In this document: positions 13,110 to 21,582 of the stretch, in pieces | Layout of the letters: each line of letters opens with the position of its first letter | Position numbering within the stretch: position 1 is the first letter of the stretch | DNA from: Porphyromonadaceae bacterium UBA7087 | Lineage (GTDB): Bacteria; Bacteroidota; Bacteroidia; Bacteroidales; Muribaculaceae | Reading direction: 5' to 3' | DNA length: 21,614 bases | Assembly: GCA_002493515.1 (NCBI GenBank) | Contig: DKYZ01000015.1 | Coordinates: 1-21,614 of the forward strand | The notes under the pieces: model-generated | What the model saw: the letters and a program-made list of their open reading frames with translations, nothing else | Databases searched by the model: none | Told to the model about the DNA's origin: nothing | Made by a program: the position numbers and the translations under genes

Positions 13110-15536
13110 ATGAAATTCATTCTGGCATTGACAGTCGCAGCAGCCACAGCCCTTCCGGCTCTGGCGCAGCGCAGCGACACCGCGCTTAAGAACTGGGAGT
13201 TCTCCAAGGACAGCACTTCCTGGCAGAACGCCACCATACCCCACGACTGGGCAATCTACGGCCCCTTCGACCGTAAATATGACCTCCAGAAGGTCGCCGT
13301 GGAGCAGAACGGCGAGACCGAGGAGACCTGGAAAACAGGCCGCACGGGAGGCCTCCCCTACATCGGAAAAGGATTCTACAAGACCACCGTCAACATCCCC
13401 GACACCGCGGGACGCTCCAATGCCCTGGTCTTCGACGGCGCCATGAGCAATGCCCACGTATACGTCAACGGCCATCTCGCCGCCTTTTGGCCCTATGGCT
13501 ACAACTCATTCTACGTGAGCCTCGACGGACTCGCCCGCCCCGGCGAGAACAACATCGAGGTGAGCCTCGAGAACAAGCCGCAGTCCTCGCGCTGGTATCC
13601 CGGTGCGGGACTCTACCGCAACGTGCATCTGGTCTCCACCGACCGTGTGCATATCCCCGTATGGGGCACCATCCTGACAACGCCCTACGTATCAAAGGAA
13701 TACGCCACTGTAATGCTCCGTACAGAGCTTGAGGGCGTCTCCAAGGGCGAGGACGTGACTCTCTCCACCGTAATCAAGGACGCATCCGGAAAGACGGTCG
13801 TCTCAGACCGCCATGACTACAAGATATATCCCGGAGTGGACCTCACGCAGAACTTCGTCGTGAGAAATCCGTCGCTCTGGACACCCGAGACCCCTGCGCT
13901 CTACACCGCAGAGACCTCAGTGATAAAGAACGGAAAAACCGTAGACTCCTACTCCACCCGCTTCGGAATACGCTCCGTGGAGGTGCGCAACGGCGAGGGT
14001 TTCTTCCTCAACGGCGAGAAGCGCCAGTTCAAGGGGGTCTGCAACCACCACGACCTCGGTCCGCTCGGAGCCGCTGTCAACAAGGCCGCGCTGCGCCATC
14101 AGCTTGAGATGCTCAAGGAGATGGGAGCCGATGCCGTGCGCACAGCCCACAACATGCCGACACCGGAACTGGTGGAGCTTTGCGACGAGATGGGACTAAT
14201 GATGATGATCGAGCCTTTCGACGACTGGGGCTTCCGCCCGAAGAGCAAGAACGGCTACGGCTCCATCTTCAACGAATGGGCCGAGAAGGATATGGTCAAC
14301 ATGCTGCGCCATTACCGCAACAACCCATCGGTGGTGATGTGGTCGATAGGCAACGAGGTGCCCAGCCAGTGGGGACCCGACGGCATATCCGAGCTCAAGT
14401 TCCTCCAGGACATCGTACACCGCGAGGACCCGACACGCCCCGTTACCTGCGGCATGGACCAGGTGGACGCCGTAATCAGCAACGGTTTCGCCGCGGCTCT
14501 CGACGTGCCAGGCTTCAACTACCGCGTACACCGCTACAAAGACGCCTATCCCAAGCTGCCCCAGAACATCCTGCTCGGCTCGGAGACCGCCTCCACCGTA
14601 TCGTCACGCGGAAAATATTTCTTCCCCGTGGAATACAAGCCGCAGGTGACACGCCCCGGCAACCAGAGCAGCAGCTACGACACCGAATATTGCTCCTGGA
14701 GCAACATCCCCGACGATGACTTCGCAGCCGCCGACGACCTCCCCTACGACATGGGACAGTTCGTATGGACAGGTTTCGACTACCTTGGCGAGCCCTCCCC
14801 CTACGACACCGACGCCTGGCCGAGCCACAGCAGCTACTTCGGAATAATCGACCTCGCCTCCATCCCGAAAGACAGATATTATCTCTACCGCTCCAAATGG
14901 AACGAGAAAGACCATACCCTCCATATCCTTCCCCACTGGAACTGGAAAGGACGCGAGGGGGAGGTGACGCCGGTATTCGTCTACACCGACTCCCCGAAGG
15001 CGGAGCTCTTCATCAACGGCAAGAGCCAGGGCGTAAGGGAGAAGAACGACAGCACGAACATGAACCGCTACCGCCTGATGTGGAACGAGACACGCTATGA
15101 GCCGGGAGAGGTGAAGGTAGTGGCCTACAACGCCGACGGCAGTGTGGCCGGAGAGAAGACGATGCGCACCGCCGGCAAGCCCCACCACCTCGTGCTCACT
15201 CCCAACCGCACATCAATGGATGCCGATGGGGAAGACCTGGTCTACATCACGGTGCAGGTGGCCGACAAGGATGGCAACATAGTGCCCGACGATGAGCGCA
15301 CGGTAAGATTCAGCGCGAAAGGAGCCGGCAAGTTCCGCGCCACTGCCAACGGCGACCCGACGAGCCTGAGGCTCTTCCACGAGCCAGTGATGGACCTCTT
15401 CAGCGGAGCCGCCACCGCCATCGTGCAGGCCTCGGAGGAGCCAGGCGAAGTGACATTCACCGCCACAGCCAAAGGCGTCAGGCCCGCGACGATCACCATC
15501 CCCGTGAAAGGGAAGTTCCGCGCCCGGCATGACTGA
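13110..15536 (+). CDS. Exported GH2 beta-galactosidase
   Basis: An 808-residue protein that hydrolyses terminal beta-linked galactose or a related sugar. Residues 1-20 (MKFILALTVAAATALPALAQ) form a signal peptide. Then come the GH2 sugar-binding domain (about 25-200; IPHDWAIYGPF and GFYKTTVNIP motifs), the immunoglobulin-like domain (about 205-305) and the TIM barrel, with KGVCNHHDLGPLGAA, acid/base Glu416 in SIGNEVP and the likely nucleophile Glu492 in LLGSETAS. The C-terminal region fits the DUF4982/GH2 C-terminal type (about 595-700), followed by a Big-like beta domain (about 700-800). The frame is open back to 13026, but the promoter and the signal peptide support 13110. galK follows 63 bases later and galM overlaps it, so released galactose would be used by the same operon. 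It could also act on beta-glucuronides or other GH2 substrates; the galactose context favours beta-galactosidase. Confidence 0.9.
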   Translation: MKFILALTVAAATALPALAQRSDTALKNWEFSKDSTSWQNATIPHDWAIYGPFDRKYDLQKVAVEQNGETEETWKTGRTGGLPYIGKGFYKTTVNIPDTAGRSNALVFDGAMSNAHVYVNGHLAAFWPYGYNSFYVSLDGLARPGENNIEVSLENKPQSSRWYPGAGLYRNVHLVSTDRVHIPVWGTILTTPYVSKEYATVMLRTELEGVSKGEDVTLSTVIKDASGKTVVSDRHDYKIYPGVDLTQNFVVRNPSLWTPETPALYTAETSVIKNGKTVDSYSTRFGIRSVEVRNGEGFFLNGEKRQFKGVCNHHDLGPLGAAVNKAALRHQLEMLKEMGADAVRTAHNMPTPELVELCDEMGLMMMIEPFDDWGFRPKSKNGYGSIFNEWAEKDMVNMLRHYRNNPSVVMWSIGNEVPSQWGPDGISELKFLQDIVHREDPTRPVTCGMDQVDAVISNGFAAALDVPGFNYRVHRYKDAYPKLPQNILLGSETASTVSSRGKYFFPVEYKPQVTRPGNQSSSYDTEYCSWSNIPDDDFAAADDLPYDMGQFVWTGFDYLGEPSPYDTDAWPSHSSYFGIIDLASIPKDRYYLYRSKWNEKDHTLHILPHWNWKGREGEVTPVFVYTDSPKAELFINGKSQGVREKNDSTNMNRYRLMWNETRYEPGEVKVVAYNADGSVAGEKTMRTAGKPHHLVLTPNRTSMDADGEDLVYITVQVADKDGNIVPDDERTVRFSAKGAGKFRATANGDPTSLRLFHEPVMDLFSGAATAIVQASEEPGEVTFTATAKGVRPATITIPVKGKFRARHD

Positions 15537-15599
15537 CATCCTCCACATCAATCACATCAGATACATCAAAAACATCCCAGATAATAAAATCCCACCATC
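15537..15599 (+). promoter_or_regulatory. Microrepeat, nearly G-free spacer before galK
   Basis: The 63-base spacer between the GH2 gene and galK contains about six ACATC/CATC repeats and only two G. No SD sequence is present. Such an unstructured A/C/T-rich stretch may help ribosome loading at the galK ATG (15600) in a genome that seldom uses SD pairing; this is inference. Confidence 0.4.
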
Positions 15600-16751
15600 A
15601 TGACAACTCAAGAAATGCAGAAGAACATCGAGAAAGTCTTCAAAGAGAGATTCGGCGGCGAGGGCACGCTCTACGCATCAGCCGGACGCATCAACCTCAT
15701 CGGCGAGCACACCGACTATAACGGCGGCTTCGTATTCCCCGGCGCCATCGACAAGGTGATCATGGCCGACATCCGCCCCAACGGCCTGGAGAAGGTTAAG
15801 GTCTTCTCGATCGACATAAACCAGTATTGCGAGTTCGGACTCCGCGAGGAGGACGCTCCGAAGGAGTCGTGGGCACGCTACATCTTCGGCATCTGCCGCG
15901 AGATACAGAAGCGCGGCGGCACCGTGAAGGGCTTTGACGCCGTCTTCGCCGGCAACGTGCCCCTGGGCGCAGGCCTCAGCTCATCGGCCGCCCTGGAGTC
16001 GTGTTTCGCATTCGCGCTCAACGACCTCTTCAACGGCAACAAGATCGACAAATTCGAGCTCGCCAAGATCGGCCAGAGCACAGAGCACAACTACTGCGGC
16101 GTGAACTGCGGCATCATGGACCAGTTCGCCTCTGTCTTCGGACGCGAGGGCAACCTGATGCGCCTCGACTGCCGCTCGATGGAGTATGAGTATTTCCCCT
16201 TCAATCCTAAAGGCTACCGTCTGGTGCTCGTCGACTCCCGCGTGAAGCACGAGCTCGCCGACTCCCCCTACAACCGCCGCCGCGAGTCGTGCGAGCGTGT
16301 GGCCAAGGCCCTGGGCGTGGAGACGCTGCGTGACGCCGACATGGAGATGCTCGACAGAATCAAGGATGACATCACAGCCGAAGACTATTTCCGCGCCAAA
16401 TTCGTGATCGAGGAGAAGCAGCGTGTGCTCGACGTCTGCGAGGCTCTCGTGCGCAACGACTACGAGACCGTAGGCAAGAAGATGTATGAGACACACAACG
16501 GTCTGTCGAAAGACTATGAGGTGAGCTGCGAGGAGCTCGACTTCCTCAACGACGTGGCCAGGGAGTGTGGCGTGACCGGCTCCCGCATCATGGGCGGCGG
16601 CTTCGGCGGCTGCACCATCAACCTGGTGCGCGACGACATCCACGACAGCTTCGTGGAGACTGCCGTGGCACGCTTCAACGAGAAGTACGGCCATGAGCCG
16701 AGAATCTACGACGTGGTAATCTCCGACGGCGCGAGAAAGGTGGCTGAATGA
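15600..16751 (+). CDS. galK: Galactokinase
   Basis: A 383-residue GHMP kinase that phosphorylates alpha-D-galactose at C1 using ATP, the first committed step of the Leloir pathway. The galactokinase signature GRINLIGEHTDYNGG is at residues 29-43. The ATP-binding GHMP motif PLGAGLSSSAALE is at about 121-133, the catalytic Asp174 is in CGIMDQFAS, and the C-terminal motif MGGGFGGC is at about 332-339. Length and motif order are normal for GalK. It follows the exported GH2 enzyme and overlaps galM by 4 bases (ATGA). galT and galE are not in the window and must lie elsewhere if the pathway is complete. Confidence 0.97.
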   Translation: MTTQEMQKNIEKVFKERFGGEGTLYASAGRINLIGEHTDYNGGFVFPGAIDKVIMADIRPNGLEKVKVFSIDINQYCEFGLREEDAPKESWARYIFGICREIQKRGGTVKGFDAVFAGNVPLGAGLSSSAALESCFAFALNDLFNGNKIDKFELAKIGQSTEHNYCGVNCGIMDQFASVFGREGNLMRLDCRSMEYEYFPFNPKGYRLVLVDSRVKHELADSPYNRRRESCERVAKALGVETLRDADMEMLDRIKDDITAEDYFRAKFVIEEKQRVLDVCEALVRNDYETVGKKMYETHNGLSKDYEVSCEELDFLNDVARECGVTGSRIMGGGFGGCTINLVRDDIHDSFVETAVARFNEKYGHEPRIYDVVISDGARKVAE

Positions 16752-17797
16752 TGAGGATCACAAGACGCACCGCCCCCTCTGCGAAGGGGGAGATCACGCT
16801 CTTCCGCATAGAGAACGCCTCGGGCGCGTATGCCGAGCTCTCCACACTGGGAGCCGGCATCACGGCCGTGGCCGTTCCCGACAGGGAGGGAAAGATTGAG
16901 AACGTGGCCCTCTCGTATGCCGACCCGGCGTCATATATCGCCGACGGGCCTTGCATGGGGAAAGTGCCCGGGCGCTACGCCAACCGCATAGCAAAAGGGC
17001 AGTTCGAGATTGACGGCAACAGCTACCAGCTGGCCATCAACAACGGTCCGAACGCGCTTCACGGCGGTCCGGAGGGCTTCCAGAACCAGATCTGGGAGGT
17101 CGAGGAGCTTGCAGACGGGGTACGCTTCACCTACCGCGCCAAGGACGGGGAGGAGCATTATCCCGGCAACCTTACGGCCGTGGCGGAGTATCACTGGAGC
17201 GATGACAACGTTCTGACGCTTGACCTCTCGGCCTCGACCGACAAGCCGACTGTGGTGAACCTCACCAACCACTGCTACTGGAATCTCGACGGAGCAGACT
17301 CGGGCAGTGTGCTGGCCCACACCATGCGTATGGCCTGCTCGCGCTACCTTCCCACTGACGACACGCTCATACCGACGGGGGAGCTCGCTCCGGTGGAGGG
17401 AACGCCGATGGATTTCCGCGCGGCCAAGGAGCTCGGACGCGACATAAGGGAGGATTTCCCGGCCCTGCGCTACGGCAAGGGTTATGACGCCTGCTGGGTG
17501 ATCGACGCCTGGCAGCCCGGGAAGATGAACGAGGAGGCTGTAGTGATCGAGGCCGCGAAATCAGGCAGACGCCTGACTGTCGGCACCGACCAGCCCGGGG
17601 CCCATGTCTACACGGGCAACTGGCTTGCCGGATGCCCGGCCAACCGCTCGGGTCGCCCATACGATGACTATGACGGCGTGGCCGTGGAGATGCAGGGTTT
17701 CCCAGACGCTCCCAACCATGCCAACTTCCCCTGCCAGACGCTGCGGCCCGGCGAGACCTACCGCCGCACCATCCGCTTCGCCTTCTCCCGGACCTGA
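16748..17797 (+). CDS. galM: Aldose 1-epimerase (mutarotase)
   Basis: A 349-residue mutarotase that interconverts alpha and beta anomers of galactose or glucose, supplying galactokinase with the alpha form. Family motifs: LHGGPEGF (His105), NLTNHCYWNLDG (His175, general acid) and VAVEMQGFPDAPNH (Glu314, general base). Length is typical. There are two adjacent start codons: ATG at 16748, which overlaps the galK stop (ATGA), and ATG at 16751; I use the first. No signal peptide is present, so it is cytoplasmic, in contrast to the exported GH2. It is the last gene of the operon, and a strong hairpin at 17820-17855 follows. Confidence 0.95.
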   Translation: MMRITRRTAPSAKGEITLFRIENASGAYAELSTLGAGITAVAVPDREGKIENVALSYADPASYIADGPCMGKVPGRYANRIAKGQFEIDGNSYQLAINNGPNALHGGPEGFQNQIWEVEELADGVRFTYRAKDGEEHYPGNLTAVAEYHWSDDNVLTLDLSASTDKPTVVNLTNHCYWNLDGADSGSVLAHTMRMACSRYLPTDDTLIPTGELAPVEGTPMDFRAAKELGRDIREDFPALRYGKGYDACWVIDAWQPGKMNEEAVVIEAAKSGRRLTVGTDQPGAHVYTGNWLAGCPANRSGRPYDDYDGVAVEMQGFPDAPNHANFPCQTLRPGETYRRTIRFAFSRT

Positions 17798-17819
17798 CCG
17801 CTCCGGCGACACATACACT

Positions 17820-17855
17820 CCGGTTGCCCGCGAACACCGCGTCGCGGACAGCCGG
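17820..17855 (+). terminator. Terminator hairpin of the galactose operon
   Basis: Two 14-base arms (CCGGTTGCCCGCGA and TCGCGGACAGCCGG) pair with one C-A mismatch and one T-G pair around an 8-base loop. A T-rich stretch follows from 17862. It begins 23 bases after the galM stop codon. Confidence 0.65.
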
Positions 17856-17862
17856 GTACCAT

Positions 17863-17893
17863 TTTCCCATTTTCGGTTTTTTTATTAACTTTG
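17863..17893 (+). promoter_or_regulatory. Promoter of the acyltransferase-to-TPR operon
   Basis: TTTC at 17863-17866, a 19-bp spacer and a full -7 box TAACTTTG at 17886-17893. The -33 box has one mismatch. The box ends only 4 bases before the ATG at 17898, so the transcript may be leaderless or nearly so. Confidence 0.5.
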
Positions 17894-17897
17894 CGGC

Positions 17898-18743
17898 ATG
17901 AAGCAGCGTCAGTACGATATCAGGCCTGAGGTGATCAACTATGACGATATACGCAAGATGATCCCCTTCTTCGACGGCAAGCCGGAGCTTGTCGCCAAAA
18001 TCATGCATTTTCTGCGCCTTGACGAGGTGAACCGCGTCCATTCGACCTATTGCGACACCCCGGGCATTCCCTTCACCCGGAAACTGGTGGAGGAGGAGTT
18101 CAAGTTCAGACTGCGCATAGACAATGCCCAGGCTCTCGCCGGATTCAAAGAGGGACCTTTCATCACTGTCTCAAACCATCCCTTCGGATCCTACGACGGC
18201 ATCCTGCTGCTGTATCTCGTCGGGATGTACCGTCCGGACTTCAAGGTGATGGTCAACCTCTTCCTCAACCAGATTTCCGCCATACGCCCCAACTTCATCG
18301 CTGTTGACCCCATGAAATCCGACGACCCGGTAAAGAAAAAAATCACCCTTGACGGAATACGCGAGGCCATGGCCCTCGTCAGGGAGGGCCACCCCATAGG
18401 CTTCTTCCCCGCCGGAGCCGTATCCAAGCTCGACCGTTCGCTCCATATCCGCGACCGGCAGTGGCAGCCATCGATAATCCGGCTCATACAGCAGCTCAAA
18501 TGCCCCGTAATCCCGATATATTTCCACGGCCATAACTCCACATTCTTCAATATCCTCGGCGTGATCGACTGGCGTCTGCGCACCCTGCGCCTCCCCCGCG
18601 AGCTCTTCAACATGCGCGGACGGGAAGTCCACATCTCCGTCGGCGACCCTATCCCGGTGGCCGACCAACAGAAATACAAGACCGTCGACGAGCTCGGCGC
18701 ATACCTGCGCCACGAGACTTACGCCCTTGAGAAAATAAAGTAA
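17898..18743 (+). CDS. GlsB/hemolysin-like lysophospholipid acyltransferase family protein
   Basis: A 281-residue acyltransferase related to the PlsC fold. The catalytic motif is NHPFGSYDG: His94 and Asp100 with five residues between them, as in the Bacteroidetes GlsB/putative-hemolysin branch (NHPLGGLDG), not the four of classical PlsC. Other family points are VNRVHSTY (about 41-48), the strand DFKVMVNLFLN, FFPAGAVSKL (about 174-183, FPxG motif), DRQWQPSI and PIYFHGHNSTFF. It probably transfers an acyl chain to an amino lipid or lysolipid in the cytoplasmic membrane; the exact acceptor is not shown and it is not next to a glsA-like gene. A start at Met21 (17958) is possible if the leaderless ATG is not used. 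It is 10 bases upstream of the regulator gene. Confidence 0.85.
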   Translation: MKQRQYDIRPEVINYDDIRKMIPFFDGKPELVAKIMHFLRLDEVNRVHSTYCDTPGIPFTRKLVEEEFKFRLRIDNAQALAGFKEGPFITVSNHPFGSYDGILLLYLVGMYRPDFKVMVNLFLNQISAIRPNFIAVDPMKSDDPVKKKITLDGIREAMALVREGHPIGFFPAGAVSKLDRSLHIRDRQWQPSIIRLIQQLKCPVIPIYFHGHNSTFFNILGVIDWRLRTLRLPRELFNMRGREVHISVGDPIPVADQQKYKTVDELGAYLRHETYALEKIK

Positions 18744-18753
18744 CGAAACCGAC

Positions 18754-19974
18754 ATGCCTTTCAATCCCGACGACGACGAAAACATACGCAAAGCGAAACA
18801 GCGCTTCTCAATCATAGGCAACAACCCCGCTTTCCTGGCCGCGATCGACCGCGCCATGAAGGTGGCGCCAATCGACCTGTCGGTGCTTGTCACCGGAGAA
18901 AGCGGCGCCGGAAAGGAGTTCTTCCCCAAGATAATCCACAATTTCGGAGCCAGAAAACATAAGAAATACATAGCCGTGAACTGCGGGGCCATCCCCGAGG
19001 GAACAATCGACAGCGAGCTCTTCGGACATGAGAAGGGCTCATTCACCGGCGCCCTCTCCGCACGCAAGGGCTACTTCGAGGAGGCCGACGGAGGTACCGT
19101 CTTCCTCGACGAGGTGGCCGAGCTGCCCCTCACCACCCAGGCGCGCCTGCTGAGGGTGCTTGAGACCGGCGAGTTCCTGAAAGTCGGTTCATCGACAGTG
19201 CAGAAGACCGATATCCGCATCGTGGCGGCCACCAACGTAGACCTCATCAAGGCTGTGGAGAAGGGCAAATTCCGCGAGGACCTCTATTACCGCCTGTCGA
19301 CGGTGGTGATCACCGTGCCGCCGCTGCGCGAGCGCGGGGAAGACATCATCCTGCTGGCCAGGAAATTCGCCGCAGATTTCTCGGAAAAATACCTCACCGC
19401 CCCGATAACGCTCTCCGACGACGCCCGGCGAGCCATGATGCTCTACCGCTGGCCCGGCAACGTGCGCCAGCTCAAGAACATCGTGGAACAGCTCGCACTA
19501 TTCGACGCCGGCTCTGAAATCAGCCGCCGCACTATCCTCGAGGCCCTACCCTCCGGCGAAGACCTCTTCAAGACCCCCGCCATAGCGCATCCCGAGCATT
19601 CATACGAGCGCGAGCGCGAGTTCCTCTGGCAATCGCTTCTCTCGATAAAGGCTGAGCTCTCGGAGCTGAAGAAGGAGCTTCACCACGGCGAGCAGCCAGT
19701 AAGGAATTATCCCAGAGGGGCCAAGACTCCGACGTCGCTGATAAAATACAATGCCGATGATGCCGACGACACGTTCTGCACTCCGCTCGTGATTGACGAC
19801 GGGGACACTCCGGGCGACACGGAGACTCCCATCTCGCTCGAGGAATCGGAACGCGAGACCATCGCCGCTGCCCTGCGCCAGAACGACGGCGACAAGAAAA
19901 AGACCGCCGCGCAGCTCGACATCTCGCTCCGCACCCTCTACCGGAAGATACGGGAGCTCGGACTGACGCAATGA
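18754..19974 (+). CDS. Sigma-54-type AAA+ transcriptional activator
   Basis: A 406-residue regulator with no receiver or sensor domain in front. The central AAA+ domain has Walker A GESGAGKE (48-55), a GAFTGA-loop variant GSFTGA (95-100, ELFGHEKGSFTGA), Walker B GGTVFLDE (113-120), FREDLYYRLSTVVITVPPLRER and WPGNVRQLKN (about 230-239). A linker with coiled-coil-like SIKAELSELKKELHH (about 294-308) leads to a Fis-type helix-turn-helix at the end (AAQLDISLRTLYRKIRELGL, about 386-405). The GSFTGA change is seen in some active members, so sigma-54 contact is plausible. With the N-terminal sensor missing, activity may be set by partners or by amount. It is followed after 18 bases by lptE. Whether it controls the flanking envelope genes is unknown; I saw no sigma-54 consensus promoter nearby. 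Confidence 0.93.
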   Translation: MPFNPDDDENIRKAKQRFSIIGNNPAFLAAIDRAMKVAPIDLSVLVTGESGAGKEFFPKIIHNFGARKHKKYIAVNCGAIPEGTIDSELFGHEKGSFTGALSARKGYFEEADGGTVFLDEVAELPLTTQARLLRVLETGEFLKVGSSTVQKTDIRIVAATNVDLIKAVEKGKFREDLYYRLSTVVITVPPLRERGEDIILLARKFAADFSEKYLTAPITLSDDARRAMMLYRWPGNVRQLKNIVEQLALFDAGSEISRRTILEALPSGEDLFKTPAIAHPEHSYEREREFLWQSLLSIKAELSELKKELHHGEQPVRNYPRGAKTPTSLIKYNADDADDTFCTPLVIDDGDTPGDTETPISLEESERETIAAALRQNDGDKKKTAAQLDISLRTLYRKIRELGLTQ

Positions 19975-19992
19975 ACTACCTCACAGACTGAC

Positions 19993-20526
19993 ATGACGAC
20001 TATGCGCGACAAACCAACATCATATGCCGCTGCCATCGCGGCCTCACTCCTTCTGCTCATCTGCTGCGCGGGCTGCATTTCCTACAAGCTCAACGGATCG
20101 GCAATCAACTACGACGTCTACAAGACCATCAACATCTCCGAGTTCCCGATACGTGCGGCCCTGGTATACCCGCCATTACAGCAGACATTCGAGAACAAAC
20201 TGATGGACGCCGTGACGCGCCAGACCCGCCTCCAGGAGGTCGACGGCCCTTCCGACCTCGAGATGAGCGGCGAGATAACCGGCTATTCCCTCTCTCCCCA
20301 GGCCGTCGGCACCGACGCCTACGCCACGGAGACCCGCCTCACCATAACAGTGAGAGTGAAATATACCGACACCAAGAATCCCGCAAACAACATCGACCAG
20401 TCGTTTTCAGCCTACCGCCAGTTTTCCAGCTCGCTCATGCTCACCGACGTGCAGGATGACCTGTGCAACGAGATTTCCGACGAACTCGTAGACCTGATAT
20501 TCAACGCCACTCTCGGCAACTGGTAA
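19993..20526 (+). CDS. lptE: LptE-like LPS assembly lipoprotein
   Basis: A 177-residue lipoprotein thought to help insert LPS at the outer membrane with LptD. Residues about 5-27 form a lipoprotein signal peptide, with lipobox CAGC and Cys28 as the lipidation site. The mature part (ISYKLNGSAINYDVYKTINISEF, then RAALVYPPLQQTFENKLMDAV) matches the Bacteroidetes LptE pattern of an alpha/beta fold with FENKL helix, an EMSGEITGYSL strand and an ETRLTITVRVKYTDTKNP strand. The size is normal. The ATG at 20002 (Met4) is a possible alternative start; both keep the signal peptide. It is downstream of the AAA+ regulator and upstream of a TPR-like gene, an order common in Bacteroidales. Confidence 0.85.
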   Translation: MTTMRDKPTSYAAAIAASLLLLICCAGCISYKLNGSAINYDVYKTINISEFPIRAALVYPPLQQTFENKLMDAVTRQTRLQEVDGPSDLEMSGEITGYSLSPQAVGTDAYATETRLTITVRVKYTDTKNPANNIDQSFSAYRQFSSSLMLTDVQDDLCNEISDELVDLIFNATLGNW

Positions 20527-20585
20527 ATCCCCCTAAACTCCCTAAACCCCCTAAAAACCCTAAATTTCCTTTAACCCACACCCCC
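20527..20585 (+). repeat. G-free CCCTAAA-type microrepeat spacer
   Basis: The 59-base gap between lptE and the next gene has no G at all and holds four CCCTAAA-like units. It has no SD sequence. It may be a translation-friendly unstructured leader for the gene starting at 20586; a telomere-like role is not credible in a bacterial operon. Confidence 0.6.
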
Positions 20586-21125
20586 ATGCTCGACTGCCGC
20601 ATCACCCCAGCACTGAAAGCCATCCGCACCGCTACCGACGAGGAGGAGCTATCACGCCTCAGACGCTATCTCGCCATCAATATAGGCGACCGCGAGAGCC
20701 TGCGCATCCTCCTGGGACTCGACCCCGAGGAGTTCGCCCGCTTCTACCCAGACATGTCGCGCCCTGAACTCTCCACGGAAGACACCATTGACTCGTTTCT
20801 CGACAAATTCTCATCCCAGACTCCGCAGGAACCGGAAAGCGAAGCCATACCAGCTGCTCCCCCCGCCGACTACGCCTCGGAGATGCTCTCGTCACTCCCC
20901 GAAATGGAGGCTGACAGCGACAGCGCCCCCATCCCGGACTTCCAGCCAGAACCCGCTGAATACATGACGCAGGAAGAGAAGGCGGCGGCCCTGGTCAGGG
21001 AGGGAAAATATGCCGAGGCCCTGAACATAATAACCTTTCTGCGCACACAATATCCCGCAAAGGCATATTATATGGACGATCAGATACGATTTCTCAATAA
21101 ATTGATTGAAAATTCGCGTCATTAG
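20586..21125 (+). CDS. TPR-like C-terminal protein of the lptE operon
   Basis: A 179-residue cytosolic protein without a clear family name. The N-terminal helical part (about 1-60; TDEEELSRLRRYLAINIGDRESLRILLGLDPEEF) is followed by an acidic, proline-rich linker (about 70-130) and a TPR-like end (KAAALVREGKYAEALNIITFLRTQYP, then a second helix pair). It is an often conserved partner between lptE and secG in Bacteroidales, probably through gene order rather than a proven shared role. The frame is open upstream to 20463, inside lptE, so the ATG at 20586 after the G-free spacer is chosen. secG has a separate promoter. Confidence 0.7.
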   Translation: MLDCRITPALKAIRTATDEEELSRLRRYLAINIGDRESLRILLGLDPEEFARFYPDMSRPELSTEDTIDSFLDKFSSQTPQEPESEAIPAAPPADYASEMLSSLPEMEADSDSAPIPDFQPEPAEYMTQEEKAAALVREGKYAEALNIITFLRTQYPAKAYYMDDQIRFLNKLIENSRH

Positions 21126-21135
21126 GCTCATAATA

Positions 21136-21167
21136 TTTGCACACAACGTTTTTTTTTCTTTACTTTG
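21136..21167 (+). promoter_or_regulatory. secG: Promoter of secG
   Basis: TTTG at 21136-21139, a 20-bp spacer and TTACTTTG at 21160-21167 match the consensus except for the second base of the -7 box. Transcription should start near 21174, giving a leader of about 80 bases. Confidence 0.55.
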
Positions 21168-21252
21168 CACCTTGAATCGGCGGCTTCCTGACGAAAGCGG
21201 CCGGACACCCTATCTGAAAATTTAAAACATCGATAAAAAAGACTAAGCGAAA

Positions 21253-21582
21253 ATGTACATTTTTCTATGCATCCTCATCGTCATAGCATGTCTTCTGCTT
21301 ATTGGCGTTGTGCTCATCCAGAAATCAAAGGGAGGCGGACTCGCCTCCGACTATTCAGGCGCTAACCAGTATATGGGCTACCGCAAGACCACCGACTTCA
21401 TCGAGAAGGCCACCTGGACTCTGGCAATCTTCATCTGCGTGATCAGCATCTGCGCGTCGTTCGCCATCAAGACTCCGGTCAATGTGTCGAGCATCGCTCC
21501 CGCGCCCGCAGCCACAAGCGCTCCGGCTCCCGCACCCGCATCTGCTCCCGCAGCCACACCTGCCCAGGCACCCGCCAAGTAA
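21253..21582 (+). CDS. secG: Preprotein translocase subunit SecG
   Basis: A 109-residue inner-membrane protein that aids SecYEG protein export. It has two hydrophobic helices (about 1-22 and 54-73) joined by the conserved cytoplasmic loop QKSKGGGLASDYSGANQYMG (about 23-42), the family signature. The C-terminal tail from about residue 81 is a low-complexity Ala/Pro/Ser stretch (APAPAATSAPAP...), common in Bacteroidetes SecG. The ORF has its own promoter and is followed by 32 bases before the window ends. Confidence 0.95.
   Translation: MYIFLCILIVIACLLLIGVVLIQKSKGGGLASDYSGANQYMGYRKTTDFIEKATWTLAIFICVISICASFAIKTPVNVSSIAPAPAATSAPAPAPASAPAATPAQAPAK

Noticed and set aside
20527..20585. Telomere-like CCCTAAA repeat
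   Set aside because: Only four imperfect units inside an operon; better explained as a G-free spacer.
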